From Oscillospiraceae bacterium (GTDB lineage: Bacteria > Bacillota > Clostridia > Oscillospirales > Ruminococcaceae): DNA of 21,735 nucleotides. The notes beneath the pieces are model-generated. The model was not told the origin of the DNA. It saw only the letters and a list, made by a program, of their open reading frames with translations, and searched no databases. The stretch's first letter is position 1; every line of letters starts with the position of its first letter. The stretch covers positions 1 through 21,735 of the forward strand of contig JAEDJF010000017.1 of the NCBI GenBank assembly GCA_016296485.1, written 5' to 3'. Position numbers and translations under genes: made by a program. Shown here piece after piece: positions 1-6,124 of the stretch.

Positions 1-137
1 ACCATCTGGCCACCGATAGAACCGGCCTGACGGGAAGTGAGGTCGCCGTTATAACCCTGTTTGAGGTTTACGCCAACTTCGTTTGCTGCTTCCTGTTTAA
101 CTCTTTCAAGAGCTTCTTTAGCCTGCTTGCTGGACAT
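1..137 (-). CDS. Small acid-soluble spore protein, alpha/beta type (partial, C-terminus off the window)
   Basis: This minus-strand gene starts at ATG 137 and runs off the left edge, leaving 45 full codons. The visible N-terminus begins MSSKQAKEALERVKQEAANE, followed by EVGVNL and then TSRQAGSIGGQM. These match the two conserved blocks of alpha/beta-type SASPs, including the GPR protease cleavage area around the E-V/L-G-V segment and the S/T-x-R-Q-x-G-x-x-G-G block. The family binds spore DNA, gives UV and heat resistance, and is degraded by GPR at germination. A strong ribosome binding site (CAAAGGAGT on the minus strand, 147-155) lies 9 bases upstream of the ATG. The missing part should be only about 15-20 residues, given the family's usual 60-70 aa. 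The paralogue cannot be assigned. Confidence 0.93.
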   Translation of the reverse strand, partial: MSSKQAKEALERVKQEAANEVGVNLKQGYNGDLTSRQAGSIGGQM

Positions 138-176
138 TGATTTTACACTCCTTTGTTTGTTTTGCGTTTGCAACAT

Positions 177-205
177 TATTTTGACACCCGCGTAAAAAAA
201 TATAA
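177..205 (-). promoter_or_regulatory. Possible forespore (SigF/SigG-type) promoter of the SASP gene
   Basis: On the minus strand, CAAAATA (177-183) fits the CAHnnTA-type -10 of forespore sigma factors, with a weak TTATA (201-205) 17 bp upstream. SASP genes are normally SigG-dependent, which makes this plausible. The -35 match is poor and the region is AT-rich, so this is a weak call. Confidence 0.25.
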
Positions 206-270
206 GAGGAAAATATAGTAAAATTCCCACGGCAAAACAAAATTTTCTTACGGAAATTTTAAAAAAATAA

Positions 271-298
271 TTGACATTAGAAATAAATTTGATATAAT
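271..298 (+). promoter_or_regulatory. Sigma-A-type promoter of perR and the rubrerythrin fusion
   Basis: TTGACA (271-276) and TATAAT (293-298) are both perfect consensus hexamers, with a 16-bp spacer. The predicted transcription start near 305 falls at the edge of the palindrome at 307-321. This is the only good promoter ahead of the perR-fusion gene pair. Confidence 0.88.
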
Positions 299-306
299 AT
301 AACTGC

Positions 307-321
307 AACTAATTATCAGTT
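307..321 (+). promoter_or_regulatory. Fur/PerR-type 7-1-7 operator overlapping the transcription start
   Basis: AACTAAT-T-ATCAGTT is a 7-1-7 inverted repeat with six of seven pairs matched, which is the geometry of Fur-family boxes. It lies 8 bp downstream of the -10 hexamer and just before the Shine-Dalgarno sequence of the PerR-like gene. That placement suggests autorepression that is relieved by peroxide. The half-site sequence is not the textbook B. subtilis PerR box, so assignment to this regulator is inferred from position. Confidence 0.55.
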
Positions 322-335
322 AGGAGGTTTTCGCT

Positions 336-722
336 ATTAAAAACACCGTTCAGAAAACAGCGGTCGCCGACACGCTTATGATGCTCGACCACCCGACCGC
401 CGACGAAATCTACGATTACCTCCACAGCAACTACCCATCCATAAGCAAAGCTACCGTTTACCGCATTTTAAGCCGAATGGCTGACGAGGGCGAAATCCTC
501 CGTCTCCACATTCCCGGCGGACCGGACAAATTTGACACCACCGTTTCGGAGCACCACCACATAAAATGCACCTCCTGCGGCAAGCTTTGCGACATCGACT
601 TTCCGGAGCTTCACAGCATCTGCTCAAAAATCGAAAACACCTGCGGGTTTTCAGTCACCGGGTGCAGTTTGTTTTTTGACGGCGTCTGTCCGGAATGTGT
701 TAAAAAAGAGTCAAATTATTGA
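336..722 (+). CDS. perR: PerR-type peroxide-sensing Fur-family repressor, apparent ATT start
   Basis: This is a 128-aa DNA-binding repressor of the Fur family. The winged-helix part (about residues 1-65) contains HPTADEIY and ISKATVYR. All five metal ligands of B. subtilis PerR are present with identical spacing: H19, D67, H73, H75 and D86, matching H37, D85, H91, H93 and D104. The structural-zinc cysteines C78, C81, C118 and C121 are also present. Aspartate at the D104 position favours a peroxide sensor over an iron-sensing Fur. The first in-frame ATG (378) has no ribosome binding site and would remove the first helix. TAGGAGG at 321-327 lies 8 bases before an in-frame ATT at 336, and an in-frame TAG at 321 blocks any longer version, so ATT is the best start. 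The rubrerythrin fusion follows after 26 bases and is a classic PerR target type. Confidence 0.88.
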   Translation: MKNTVQKTAVADTLMMLDHPTADEIYDYLHSNYPSISKATVYRILSRMADEGEILRLHIPGGPDKFDTTVSEHHHIKCTSCGKLCDIDFPELHSICSKIENTCGFSVTGCSLFFDGVCPECVKKESNY

Positions 723-748
723 CATAAATTAATGAAAAGGAGTATTAT

Positions 749-1915
749 ATGGATAACAAAGCGCTTTTTAAAGTTTCTTACGGTCTTTACGTTCTTTCCG
801 CAAGAGAAAACGGCAAGGATAACGGCTGTATCATAAACACTCTTTCCCAGGTTACCGATAATCCTCTGCGCGTAAGCGTTACCGTAAACAAGCTCAACCT
901 TACGCACGACATGGTGAAACGTACCGGAGAATTCAGCGTTTCTATGCTCAGCACCTCCGCCCCGTTCAGCGTTTTTGAATCCTTCGGATTCAGAAGCGGT
1001 AAGGACGCCGACAAGTTTGCGGATTGGAAGACCGAAAGAGGAAACAACGGAATCCTCCGCCTTGCGGAAAACGCCAACGCTTTCGTTTCCGGCAAAGTTG
1101 TTCAGGAGATTGACCTCGGCAGCCACACCATGTTCATTGCCGACGTAACCGACGCCGAAATTCTTTCCGACGCCGAGTCCATGACTTACAGCTACTACCA
1201 GAAATTCGTAAAGCCGAAACCCGTTAAAAAAGTTAAAAAGGGCTGGCGCTGCCCTATCTGCGGATACGTATATGAAGGCGAGGAGCTTCCTCCCGACTTC
1301 GTATGCCCTCTCTGCAAACACGGCGCTTCTGAATTTATTCCCATTGAGGAAGAAACTACTACCGAAAAAGGAGAAAACAAAATGGAACTCAAAGGCTCTA
1401 AAACCGAACAGAATCTCATGACCGCATTCGCAGGCGAATCCCAGGCAAGAAACAAATACACCTACTTCGCAAGCAAAGCAAAAAAAGAAGGCTACGAGCA
1501 GATCGCAAAGCTTTTCCTTGAAACCGCTGAAAACGAGAAAGAGCACGCAAAGCTCTGGTTCAAATACCTTGGCGGCATCGGCACCACTGCTGAGAATCTC
1601 CTTGCTGCAGCAGAGGGCGAAAACTATGAGTGGACCGATATGTACGCAACCTTCGCAAAAGAAGCCCGCGAGGAAGGCTTTGAGGAAATCGCTCTCCGCT
1701 TTGAAGGCGTAGGCAAAATCGAGGCCGAGCACGAGGAAAGATACCGCAAACTCCTTGCCAACGTAGAGAACGGCGAAGTCTTCAAAAAAGGTTCCATCGT
1801 TATCTGGAAATGCGCAAACTGCGGTCACATTCACGTCGGCGAGTCCGCTCCCGTTGTCTGCCCCGTTTGCTCTCATCCTCAGTCCTATTTCGAAGTACAG
1901 GCAAAGAACTACTAA
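749..1915 (+). CDS. Flavin reductase-rubredoxin-rubrerythrin fusion (NADH peroxidase-type)
   Basis: A 388-aa cytoplasmic multidomain redox protein. Residues 1-155 are a flavin reductase-like FMN-binding split barrel (start MDNKALFKVSYGLYVLSA). Residues 164-200 are a rubredoxin with CPIC (C168, C171) and CPLC (C186, C189). Residues 201-212 are a charged linker. Residues 212-340 are a rubrerythrin diiron domain with the E-N-E-K-E-H and E-A-E-H helices. Residues 352-388 are the C-terminal rubrerythrin rubredoxin (C355, C358, C371, C374). The first two domains resemble high-molecular-weight rubredoxin (Hrb). Together they could pass electrons from NAD(P)H via FMN and rubredoxin to the diiron site, which reduces hydrogen peroxide. 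The electron path is inference from the domain families. AAAAGGAG precedes the ATG. The gene follows perR by 26 bases and ends before a strong terminator. An internal start at 1382 may also be used. Confidence 0.93.
   Translation: MDNKALFKVSYGLYVLSARENGKDNGCIINTLSQVTDNPLRVSVTVNKLNLTHDMVKRTGEFSVSMLSTSAPFSVFESFGFRSGKDADKFADWKTERGNNGILRLAENANAFVSGKVVQEIDLGSHTMFIADVTDAEILSDAESMTYSYYQKFVKPKPVKKVKKGWRCPICGYVYEGEELPPDFVCPLCKHGASEFIPIEEETTTEKGENKMELKGSKTEQNLMTAFAGESQARNKYTYFASKAKKEGYEQIAKLFLETAENEKEHAKLWFKYLGGIGTTAENLLAAAEGENYEWTDMYATFAKEAREEGFEEIALRFEGVGKIEAEHEERYRKLLANVENGEVFKKGSIVIWKCANCGHIHVGESAPVVCPVCSHPQSYFEVQAKNY
1367..1384 (+). promoter_or_regulatory. Internal Shine-Dalgarno and ATG for a stand-alone rubrerythrin
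   Basis: AAAGGAG (1367-1373) is followed after 8 bases by an in-frame ATG (1382-1384, Met212 of the fusion). Translation from here would give a 177-aa protein, the normal size of a classical rubrerythrin with its own C-terminal rubredoxin. The site lies exactly in the interdomain linker, which reads T-E-K-G-E-N-K because it encodes the Shine-Dalgarno. It looks like the preserved start of a formerly separate gene. Confidence 0.6.
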
Positions 1916-1930
1916 TTTAAGAACATATAA

Positions 1931-1960
1931 AAAACGCCGGATTCTGTCCGGCGTTTTTTC
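1931..1960 (+). terminator. Rho-independent terminator after the rubrerythrin fusion
   Basis: An 11-bp stem (1931-1941 with 1947-1957, core ACGCCGGA/TCCGGCGT), loop TTCTG, then a T-run through 1956-1964. It begins 16 bases after the fusion's stop codon. The A-run before the stem means it could also act in the other direction. Confidence 0.9.
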
Positions 1961-1964
1961 TTTT

Positions 1965-1989
1965 AAAAGGGCGGCGGTTTTGCCGCCGC
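1965..1989 (-). terminator. Terminator of the SGNH-fold gene (minus strand)
   Basis: On the minus strand, GCGGCGG pairs with CCGCCGC across a CAAAA loop (1971-1989 on the plus strand) and is followed by CCTTTTAAAA. It starts 8 bases past the stop codon of the SGNH gene. With the neighbouring hairpin at 1931-1960 it separates two convergent genes. Confidence 0.7.
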
Positions 1990-1997
1990 TCTTAATT

Positions 1998-2975
1998 TCA
2001 GTGCGCTGTATGAGTAAGAATATATTCGTACCAAAGGGCGTAAGCCTCGTCGGTTAGGCGAATTCCGTTGGTGGTCATTTCCTCCGGAAGTTCGCCGTTT
2101 TTGTCCTTGAACACGCTCGCCAAATCAAGATACCAAACCTCTTTTTCTTCCGCTATCGAAGCAAGATAAGAGTTTATCTGGTCAATTTTTTCGTTGGTGA
2201 CCGAATAGCTCCTTTTTGACGCCTCCGCCTGGTTTATCGGGAGTATCGACTGTATGTAAATATCCGCGTCGGGCTGCGCCGCGATTATCTCATCAAGAAG
2301 GGCGGTATATTTTTTTACAAAGGTCGGATAGTCCATCCACGAGATGCTTTCGGCGGAAAGCATTATATAAAACGCCTGCGCTCCCTTGACTGAGGCGACG
2401 TAATCGGTCAAAGTGACCTCCTCTCCCTCAAGCCTCATCACTTTCTTTGAAAGCAGGGAGTTTAAATCATATCCCGTGGAATACACCGGAAGGGCGTGTT
2501 CACAGTATCCGATATAGTCGGCGTAATATACGAAATAGTCGCCGACGAAAACCGCCGTGTCAAGAAAGCTTTCGTCTTCGGCTGTTGTTTCGGGAACGAG
2601 CCCGCCTTTTACCTCCGGCTCGCTTTCCTCCTCGGAGCTTGTTTCCTCCGAAGTTCCGTATTTGTCACCGCCGACGGTTATTTCCGTCACTTTATCTTCT
2701 TCCTCTTTTTCGCCGTCAACGGAATCTTGCGAAGCAAGGTCCTCGCTCTCAGCTTTGTCCTGGTTAAAAAAGTCGGTTACAAGCTGGGCAAAATCAAGAA
2801 AAGCGTTCGGAAGGCTGTAAGATTCCGCGCCGTTTGGATGTTTTCCTTCCTCGTACTTTTGCCAGCCATAGGCAATCAGACCGGAAGCTATAACTATTAT
2901 CGCGGCCGCCACGGCAAAACGAAAAAGCTTGCCGTATTTGCGCGTACGCATCACTGTGGGTTTGCGGCTGAACAA
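1998..2975 (-). CDS. Membrane-anchored SGNH-hydrolase-fold protein lacking catalytic residues
   Basis: A 325-aa protein: basic N-terminus, one membrane segment (about 19-37), a long acidic Glu/Ser-rich stretch (about 75-135), then an SGNH/GDSL-like domain (about 136-325) placed outside the membrane. Fold hallmarks remain, including D-T-A-V-F-V-G-D (139-146), DIYIQSILPIN (238-248) and WYLDLASVF (281-289). The catalytic positions are changed: block I GDS is GDY (Y147), block III GxND is SAES (207-210), and the block V Asp-x-x-His is N303-G-I-R306. It is therefore probably a binding or structural pseudo-esterase. The start is TTG at 2975, with AAAGGGG just upstream; the ATG at 2951 has no Shine-Dalgarno. 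It is a single gene with its own terminator. The fold assignment is by motif only. Confidence 0.75.
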   Translation of the reverse strand: MFSRKPTVMRTRKYGKLFRFAVAAAIIVIASGLIAYGWQKYEEGKHPNGAESYSLPNAFLDFAQLVTDFFNQDKAESEDLASQDSVDGEKEEEDKVTEITVGGDKYGTSEETSSEEESEPEVKGGLVPETTAEDESFLDTAVFVGDYFVYYADYIGYCEHALPVYSTGYDLNSLLSKKVMRLEGEEVTLTDYVASVKGAQAFYIMLSAESISWMDYPTFVKKYTALLDEIIAAQPDADIYIQSILPINQAEASKRSYSVTNEKIDQINSYLASIAEEKEVWYLDLASVFKDKNGELPEEMTTNGIRLTDEAYALWYEYILTHTAH

Positions 2976-3007
2976 AGTCTTTCCCCTTTCGTAAAGTCAT
3001 AAAAGTT

Positions 3008-3013
3008 ATTATA
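3008..3013 (-). promoter_or_regulatory. Candidate -10 element for the SGNH-fold gene
   Basis: TATAAT on the minus strand, about 33 bases upstream of the TTG start. No convincing -35 hexamer is seen at the expected distance, so this rests on the -10 match alone. Confidence 0.3.
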
Positions 3014-3122
3014 TCAGCGTATTAAAAATAAATCTACTTTAAATTTATGAATTTTTACAAAAAGCACAAATTTACAGCATTTTTATTCAGTTTCGGAATT
3101 AAATATAATCCTAAAAATCTTC

Positions 3123-3151
3123 TTGACGGAAAGGTAAAGATTAGTTATAAT
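3123..3151 (+). promoter_or_regulatory. Promoter of tRNA-Thr
   Basis: TTGACG (3123-3128) and TATAAT (3146-3151), separated by 17 bp, end 23 bases before the mature tRNA 5' end. This is a near-consensus housekeeping promoter. Confidence 0.85.
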
Positions 3152-3174
3152 AGTTTGAGTAAATCCATCAAGAC

Positions 3175-3250
3175 GCTAGTGTAGCACAGCAGGTAGTGCA
3201 GCTGATTCGTAATCAGCAGGTCGCGTGTTCGAGTCACGTCACTAGCTCCA
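3175..3250 (+). tRNA. tRNA-Thr (anticodon CGT)
   Basis: A 76-nt cloverleaf. The acceptor stem is GCTAGTG (3175-3181) with CACTAGC (3240-3246). The D arm has GCAC/GTGC. The anticodon stem GCTGA/TCAGC encloses loop TTCGTAA with anticodon CGT at 3208-3210. The T arm has loop TTCGAGT. The discriminator is T3247 and CCA is encoded (3248-3250). CGT reads the ACG threonine codon. It is a single tRNA gene with its own promoter and terminator. Confidence 0.96.
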
Positions 3251-3296
3251 AAACAGCCCGCATTGTCAGTCTGACGCTGCGGGCTGTTTATTTTTT
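3251..3296 (+). terminator. Terminator of tRNA-Thr
   Basis: A 12-bp stem, AAACAGCCCGCA (3251-3262) with TGCGGGCTGTTT (3278-3289), followed by ATTTTTT. The loop contains a small nested TGTCAG/CTGACG pairing. It begins directly after the encoded CCA. Confidence 0.9.
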
Positions 3297-3429
3297 GTCA
3301 TTGTGCTTTAAAACCTTGAATATTCTATATAGCTTCCCGAAATCAAAGCGAAACGGGTACTTTTTTCAAGTAAAATTTTTATAATTCTTTTAATTTTTCA
3401 ATTTTTCGCTTTTATCTTCTAAAAAATAT

Positions 3430-3445
3430 GGTATAATTTTATACC
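3430..3445 (+). promoter_or_regulatory. Perfect palindrome over the probable -10 of the LTA-synthase-like gene
   Basis: GGTATAATTTTATACC is a perfect 7-2-7 inverted repeat. It contains TATAAT (3432-3437), which sits about 45 bases before the ATG and is the best -10 in this AT-rich spacer. The -35 is poor. A palindrome coinciding with the -10 could be an operator, but AT-rich sequence produces such repeats by chance. Confidence 0.4.
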
Positions 3446-3482
3446 TAAAAAAGCTATTTTTGACAAAGAGGAAATTTCAAAT

Positions 3483-5564
3483 ATGATAAAAGAAAAATTT
3501 TCCCTCATTAGGGAGAAAGCCGACCTTTCGGAGATACTCTCGCTTACATACATTCCGCTGACCGTGGTTTTCCTCGAACTTGTGTTAAGAATCAAGTATT
3601 CCGGGGATTTTTGGGCGTTCCTTCCGGTAATGCTTGTCTTTTCTGCGGCGTTCGGAATCTTTGTAAATACGCTCTGTATGCTTCCGAAAAGCGAAAAAGC
3701 CCGGCGGATTCTTTCCGGCGCCGCAATTTTTGCGCTTTGTCTTTATTTCACCGTCGAGTCCTTCGTAAAAAGCGCGTACCAGGTGTATATGACGACCGAA
3801 TCCATCGCCGAGGGCACCGGCGGCGTTCTTACCGATTTTCTCGACACCTTTCTCAAGGCGATAAAGAGCGGATTTTTCATTATAATCCTTCTTTTCCTTC
3901 CATTCATTTTTTTCGTGCTCAACCTTCTTTTGAAAAAGCTGCGGCTGAGCATCGGCGTCAAGTATGAGCACCGCAAAGATGTGCTCATCTTCAGCTTGAT
4001 GCTCACGGCGGCGCTCTTCACAATCGGAGCAGCGTCAGTGTCCATAAGCCCGGTAATGTCGGGAATCTATCGGGAAGCCTATAATTTTGACAACGCTTCA
4101 ACGGCTTTCGGGCTTATTACCGGAACAAGGCTCAATATCCAGTACGAAGTCTTCGGAAACCCTGCGGCGGACGGTTTCATCATTGACATACCCGAAGAGC
4201 CGGAAGTTCCCTCCTCTCCTGTCGAGGAAACTCCCGACGAGCCCGAGCCGGAGGAAAAAGAATACGGCTACAACATTCTTGACATTGATTTTGAAAAATT
4301 GATTTCCGAAACTTCGGACCAGAATCTTGCCAACACACACCGCTATGTTTCGAGCCTTTCCGGCACGAAACAAAACGAGTACACCGGGCTTTTCGAAGGC
4401 AAAAACCTTATTATGATTGCAGCGGAGTCTTTCAGCTCCGAGGTCATAGACGAAGAGCTCGCCCCCACCCTTTACCGTCTTGCCAACAACGGCATCAAAT
4501 TCAGCGATTTTTACCAACCCACCTGGGGCGGAAGCACCTCCACAGGAGAATACTCTTTCCTCACGGGGCTTGTCCCCACCTCCGGCGTCAGCAGCATAAG
4601 AAAAATTGCCGAATGCGACCTCAGTTTTACCATCGGAAACAAGCTCAAAAAACTCGGCTACACCACTGGCTCGTACCACAACGGCACCTATACTTATTAC
4701 AACCGCGACAAGACGCACACGAAATTCGGCTACGACTATTTCAAAGCCTTCGGCAGCGGTCTTGAGGAGGGCGTAAACAGCTCTGTCTGGCCCGCAAGCG
4801 ATCTTGAAATGATGGAATATACCCTTTCCGATTACATCGACAAGGAGCCCTTCTCCGTCTATTATATGAGCGTCAGCGGACACGGCTTTTACGCCAATTT
4901 TAACAACTCCATGTCTATGAAAAACCGTTCTTATGTTGAGGAGCTTGACTTTTCGACCACGGTCAAAGCATATATTGCCGCGAACCTTGAGCTTGAGCAC
5001 GCCCTCACCTACCTCGTTGGCGAGCTTGAAAAAGCCGGAATAGCCGACGACACGGTCATCGTCATCTGTCCCGACCATTATCCTTACGCTTTGGAAAAGG
5101 GCGAATCCTGGGGCAACGACATGGATTACCTCGGAGAGCTTTACGGCTACCCTGTGACGAACTATATGGAGCGCGACCACAACGCCTGCATCATCTGGTC
5201 CGGCTGTCTTGAAAACGAAAACAAGGATATGCAAACGGAGATAAGCGAGCCGTCCTACTCCCTTGATATTCTTCCGACCCTTTGTAACCTTTTCGGTTTG
5301 GATTACGATTCAAGACTGCTCGTCGGGCGTGACGTACTTTCCGACGAGGGGGCGCTCGTCATCTGGCCGGACTACAGCTGGAAAACAGCCCTTGGATATT
5401 ACAATTACACAACGAGAAAATTTATTCCCGCAAGCGAAGATATAACCGTTGATGAGGATTACATAAACGCCGTAAACGCCGTCGTTAAAAACAAGATAAG
5501 CTATTCAAAAGCCGTTATCACATATGACTATTTTGGCGTAGTTTTCGGAGATAATTTGGAATAA
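3483..5564 (+). CDS. LTA synthase family protein (sulfatase-fold phosphoglycerol transferase)
   Basis: A 693-aa membrane enzyme. About five N-terminal membrane segments (near 19-38, 44-68, 78-95, 130-150, 170-190) are followed by a Pro/Glu-rich linker (about 236-262) and an extracytoplasmic alkaline-phosphatase/sulfatase domain (about 305-620). Visible catalytic features are the metal-binding Glu315 in A-E-S-F, the probable nucleophile Thr352 in GGSTSTGEY (aligned to the LtaS TSDSEF-type motif), and Asp531-His532 in CPDHYPYA. Family members transfer glycerol phosphate from phosphatidylglycerol to build lipoteichoic acid or decorate glycans outside the membrane. Exact substrate cannot be told. 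AGAGGAA (3467-3473) lies 9 bases before the ATG. It appears monocistronic between two tRNA genes. No terminator hairpin was seen after the stop. Confidence 0.9.
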   Translation: MIKEKFSLIREKADLSEILSLTYIPLTVVFLELVLRIKYSGDFWAFLPVMLVFSAAFGIFVNTLCMLPKSEKARRILSGAAIFALCLYFTVESFVKSAYQVYMTTESIAEGTGGVLTDFLDTFLKAIKSGFFIIILLFLPFIFFVLNLLLKKLRLSIGVKYEHRKDVLIFSLMLTAALFTIGAASVSISPVMSGIYREAYNFDNASTAFGLITGTRLNIQYEVFGNPAADGFIIDIPEEPEVPSSPVEETPDEPEPEEKEYGYNILDIDFEKLISETSDQNLANTHRYVSSLSGTKQNEYTGLFEGKNLIMIAAESFSSEVIDEELAPTLYRLANNGIKFSDFYQPTWGGSTSTGEYSFLTGLVPTSGVSSIRKIAECDLSFTIGNKLKKLGYTTGSYHNGTYTYYNRDKTHTKFGYDYFKAFGSGLEEGVNSSVWPASDLEMMEYTLSDYIDKEPFSVYYMSVSGHGFYANFNNSMSMKNRSYVEELDFSTTVKAYIAANLELEHALTYLVGELEKAGIADDTVIVICPDHYPYALEKGESWGNDMDYLGELYGYPVTNYMERDHNACIIWSGCLENENKDMQTEISEPSYSLDILPTLCNLFGLDYDSRLLVGRDVLSDEGALVIWPDYSWKTALGYYNYTTRKFIPASEDITVDEDYINAVNAVVKNKISYSKAVITYDYFGVVFGDNLE

Positions 5565-5597
5565 AAATAGAAAAATTAAAAAAATACAAAATTAGGC

Positions 5598-5626
5598 TTG
5601 CCTTTTCTGCCCCGGTATGCTATAAT
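5598..5626 (+). promoter_or_regulatory. Promoter of tRNA-Pro
   Basis: TTGCCT (5598-5603) and TATAAT (5621-5626), spaced by 17 bp, 24 bases before the tRNA 5' end. Confidence 0.8.
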
Positions 5627-5650
5627 AACTTTCGCTGAAAAAAACAGCAT

Positions 5651-5726
5651 CTGGGTGTGGCGCAGTTGGTAGCGCGCTACCTTGGGGTGGTAGAGGCCGT
5701 GGGTTCAAGTCCCGTCACTCAGACCA
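5651..5726 (+). tRNA. tRNA-Pro (anticodon GGG)
   Basis: A 76-nt cloverleaf. The acceptor CTGGGTG (5651-5657) pairs with CACTCAG (5716-5722) with one G-T wobble. The anticodon stem CTACC/GGTAG encloses loop TTGGGGT, giving anticodon GGG. The T loop is TTCAAGT. The discriminator is A5723 and CCA is encoded at 5724-5726. It has its own promoter and terminator. Confidence 0.95.
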
Positions 5727-5761
5727 AATGGAGAGTTCATAATGAACTCTCCATTTTTTAT
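5727..5761 (+). terminator. Terminator of tRNA-Pro
   Basis: AATGGAGAGTTCA (5727-5739) pairs with TGAACTCTCCATT (5743-5755) over a 3-nt loop, followed by a T-run. It starts directly after CCA. Confidence 0.88.
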
Positions 5762-5821
5762 TTTGTACTACGTTTAAGAAGAGAGAAGCCGTGGAAACAT
5801 AAATTCTATGGGGCGAATTAT

Positions 5822-6085
5822 ATGAACAAAGTTTACGAGTTTGACGCCGTGATACGCAAGGTTCCGGATATTAACGGCTCATATATTGAGATTCCTTTTG
5901 ACGTAAAGGCGGAGTTCGGCAAGGGACGCGTCGCCGTCCACGTGATTTTTGACGGCGAGCCTTACGACGGACAGGCGGAAAGAATGGGCACCCCCTGCCA
6001 CATTGTCGGGATAAGAAAGGACATAAGGGCAAAAATCGGAAAGGAGCCCGGAGACGAAGTACACGTTACGTTACAGGAAAGATAA
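5822..6085 (+). CDS. DUF1905 domain protein
   Basis: An 87-aa cytoplasmic protein covering a single DUF1905 domain: an F-x-A-V-I start, then EIPFDVKAEFGKGRVAVHV, a D-G-x-P-Y segment, and the C-terminal IGKEPGDEVHVTL. This is the usual small beta-barrel length. The family is widespread and its biochemical function is not established. The open frame extends upstream into tRNA-Pro, but ATG 5822 is the first start after the tRNA terminator that keeps the whole domain. GGGG at 5810-5813 is a weak ribosome binding site 8 bases upstream. No clear promoter was found, so expression may depend on read-through from the tRNA. It converges on the Rrf2 gene. Confidence 0.85.
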   Translation: MNKVYEFDAVIRKVPDINGSYIEIPFDVKAEFGKGRVAVHVIFDGEPYDGQAERMGTPCHIVGIRKDIRAKIGKEPGDEVHVTLQER

Positions 6086-6091
6086 ATATAT

Positions 6092-6118
6092 AAAGCCGGC
6101 GCACAGCGCCGGCTTTTT
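6092..6118. terminator. Bidirectional terminator between the DUF1905 and Rrf2 genes
   Basis: GCCGGCGC, loop ACA, GCGCCGGC (6095-6113), flanked by AAA and TTTTT. It lies 6 bases after the DUF1905 stop and 6 bases before the Rrf2 stop, so it could serve both convergent genes. The same hairpin, loop included, recurs near 8920-8942. Confidence 0.85.
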
Positions 6119-6124
6119 ACTGTT

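Noticed and set aside
716..1876. Long minus-strand ORF (386 codons) opposite the rubrerythrin fusion
   Set aside because: It mirrors codon bias of the plus-strand gene, gives a low-complexity Phe/Val/Gly-rich translation with no motif, and the plus strand encodes unmistakable rubredoxin and diiron motifs.
3196..3384. 62-codon plus-strand ORF overlapping tRNA-Thr and its terminator
   Set aside because: No ribosome binding site, and most of its length is a tRNA gene and a terminator.
4098..5234. Long minus-strand ORF (378 codons) opposite the LTA-synthase-like gene
   Set aside because: Shadow of a well-supported gene; no Shine-Dalgarno, promoter or recognisable domain.
5657..5821. N-terminal extension of the DUF1905 ORF back into tRNA-Pro
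   Set aside because: It would translate tRNA and terminator sequence; the domain begins at ATG 5822.
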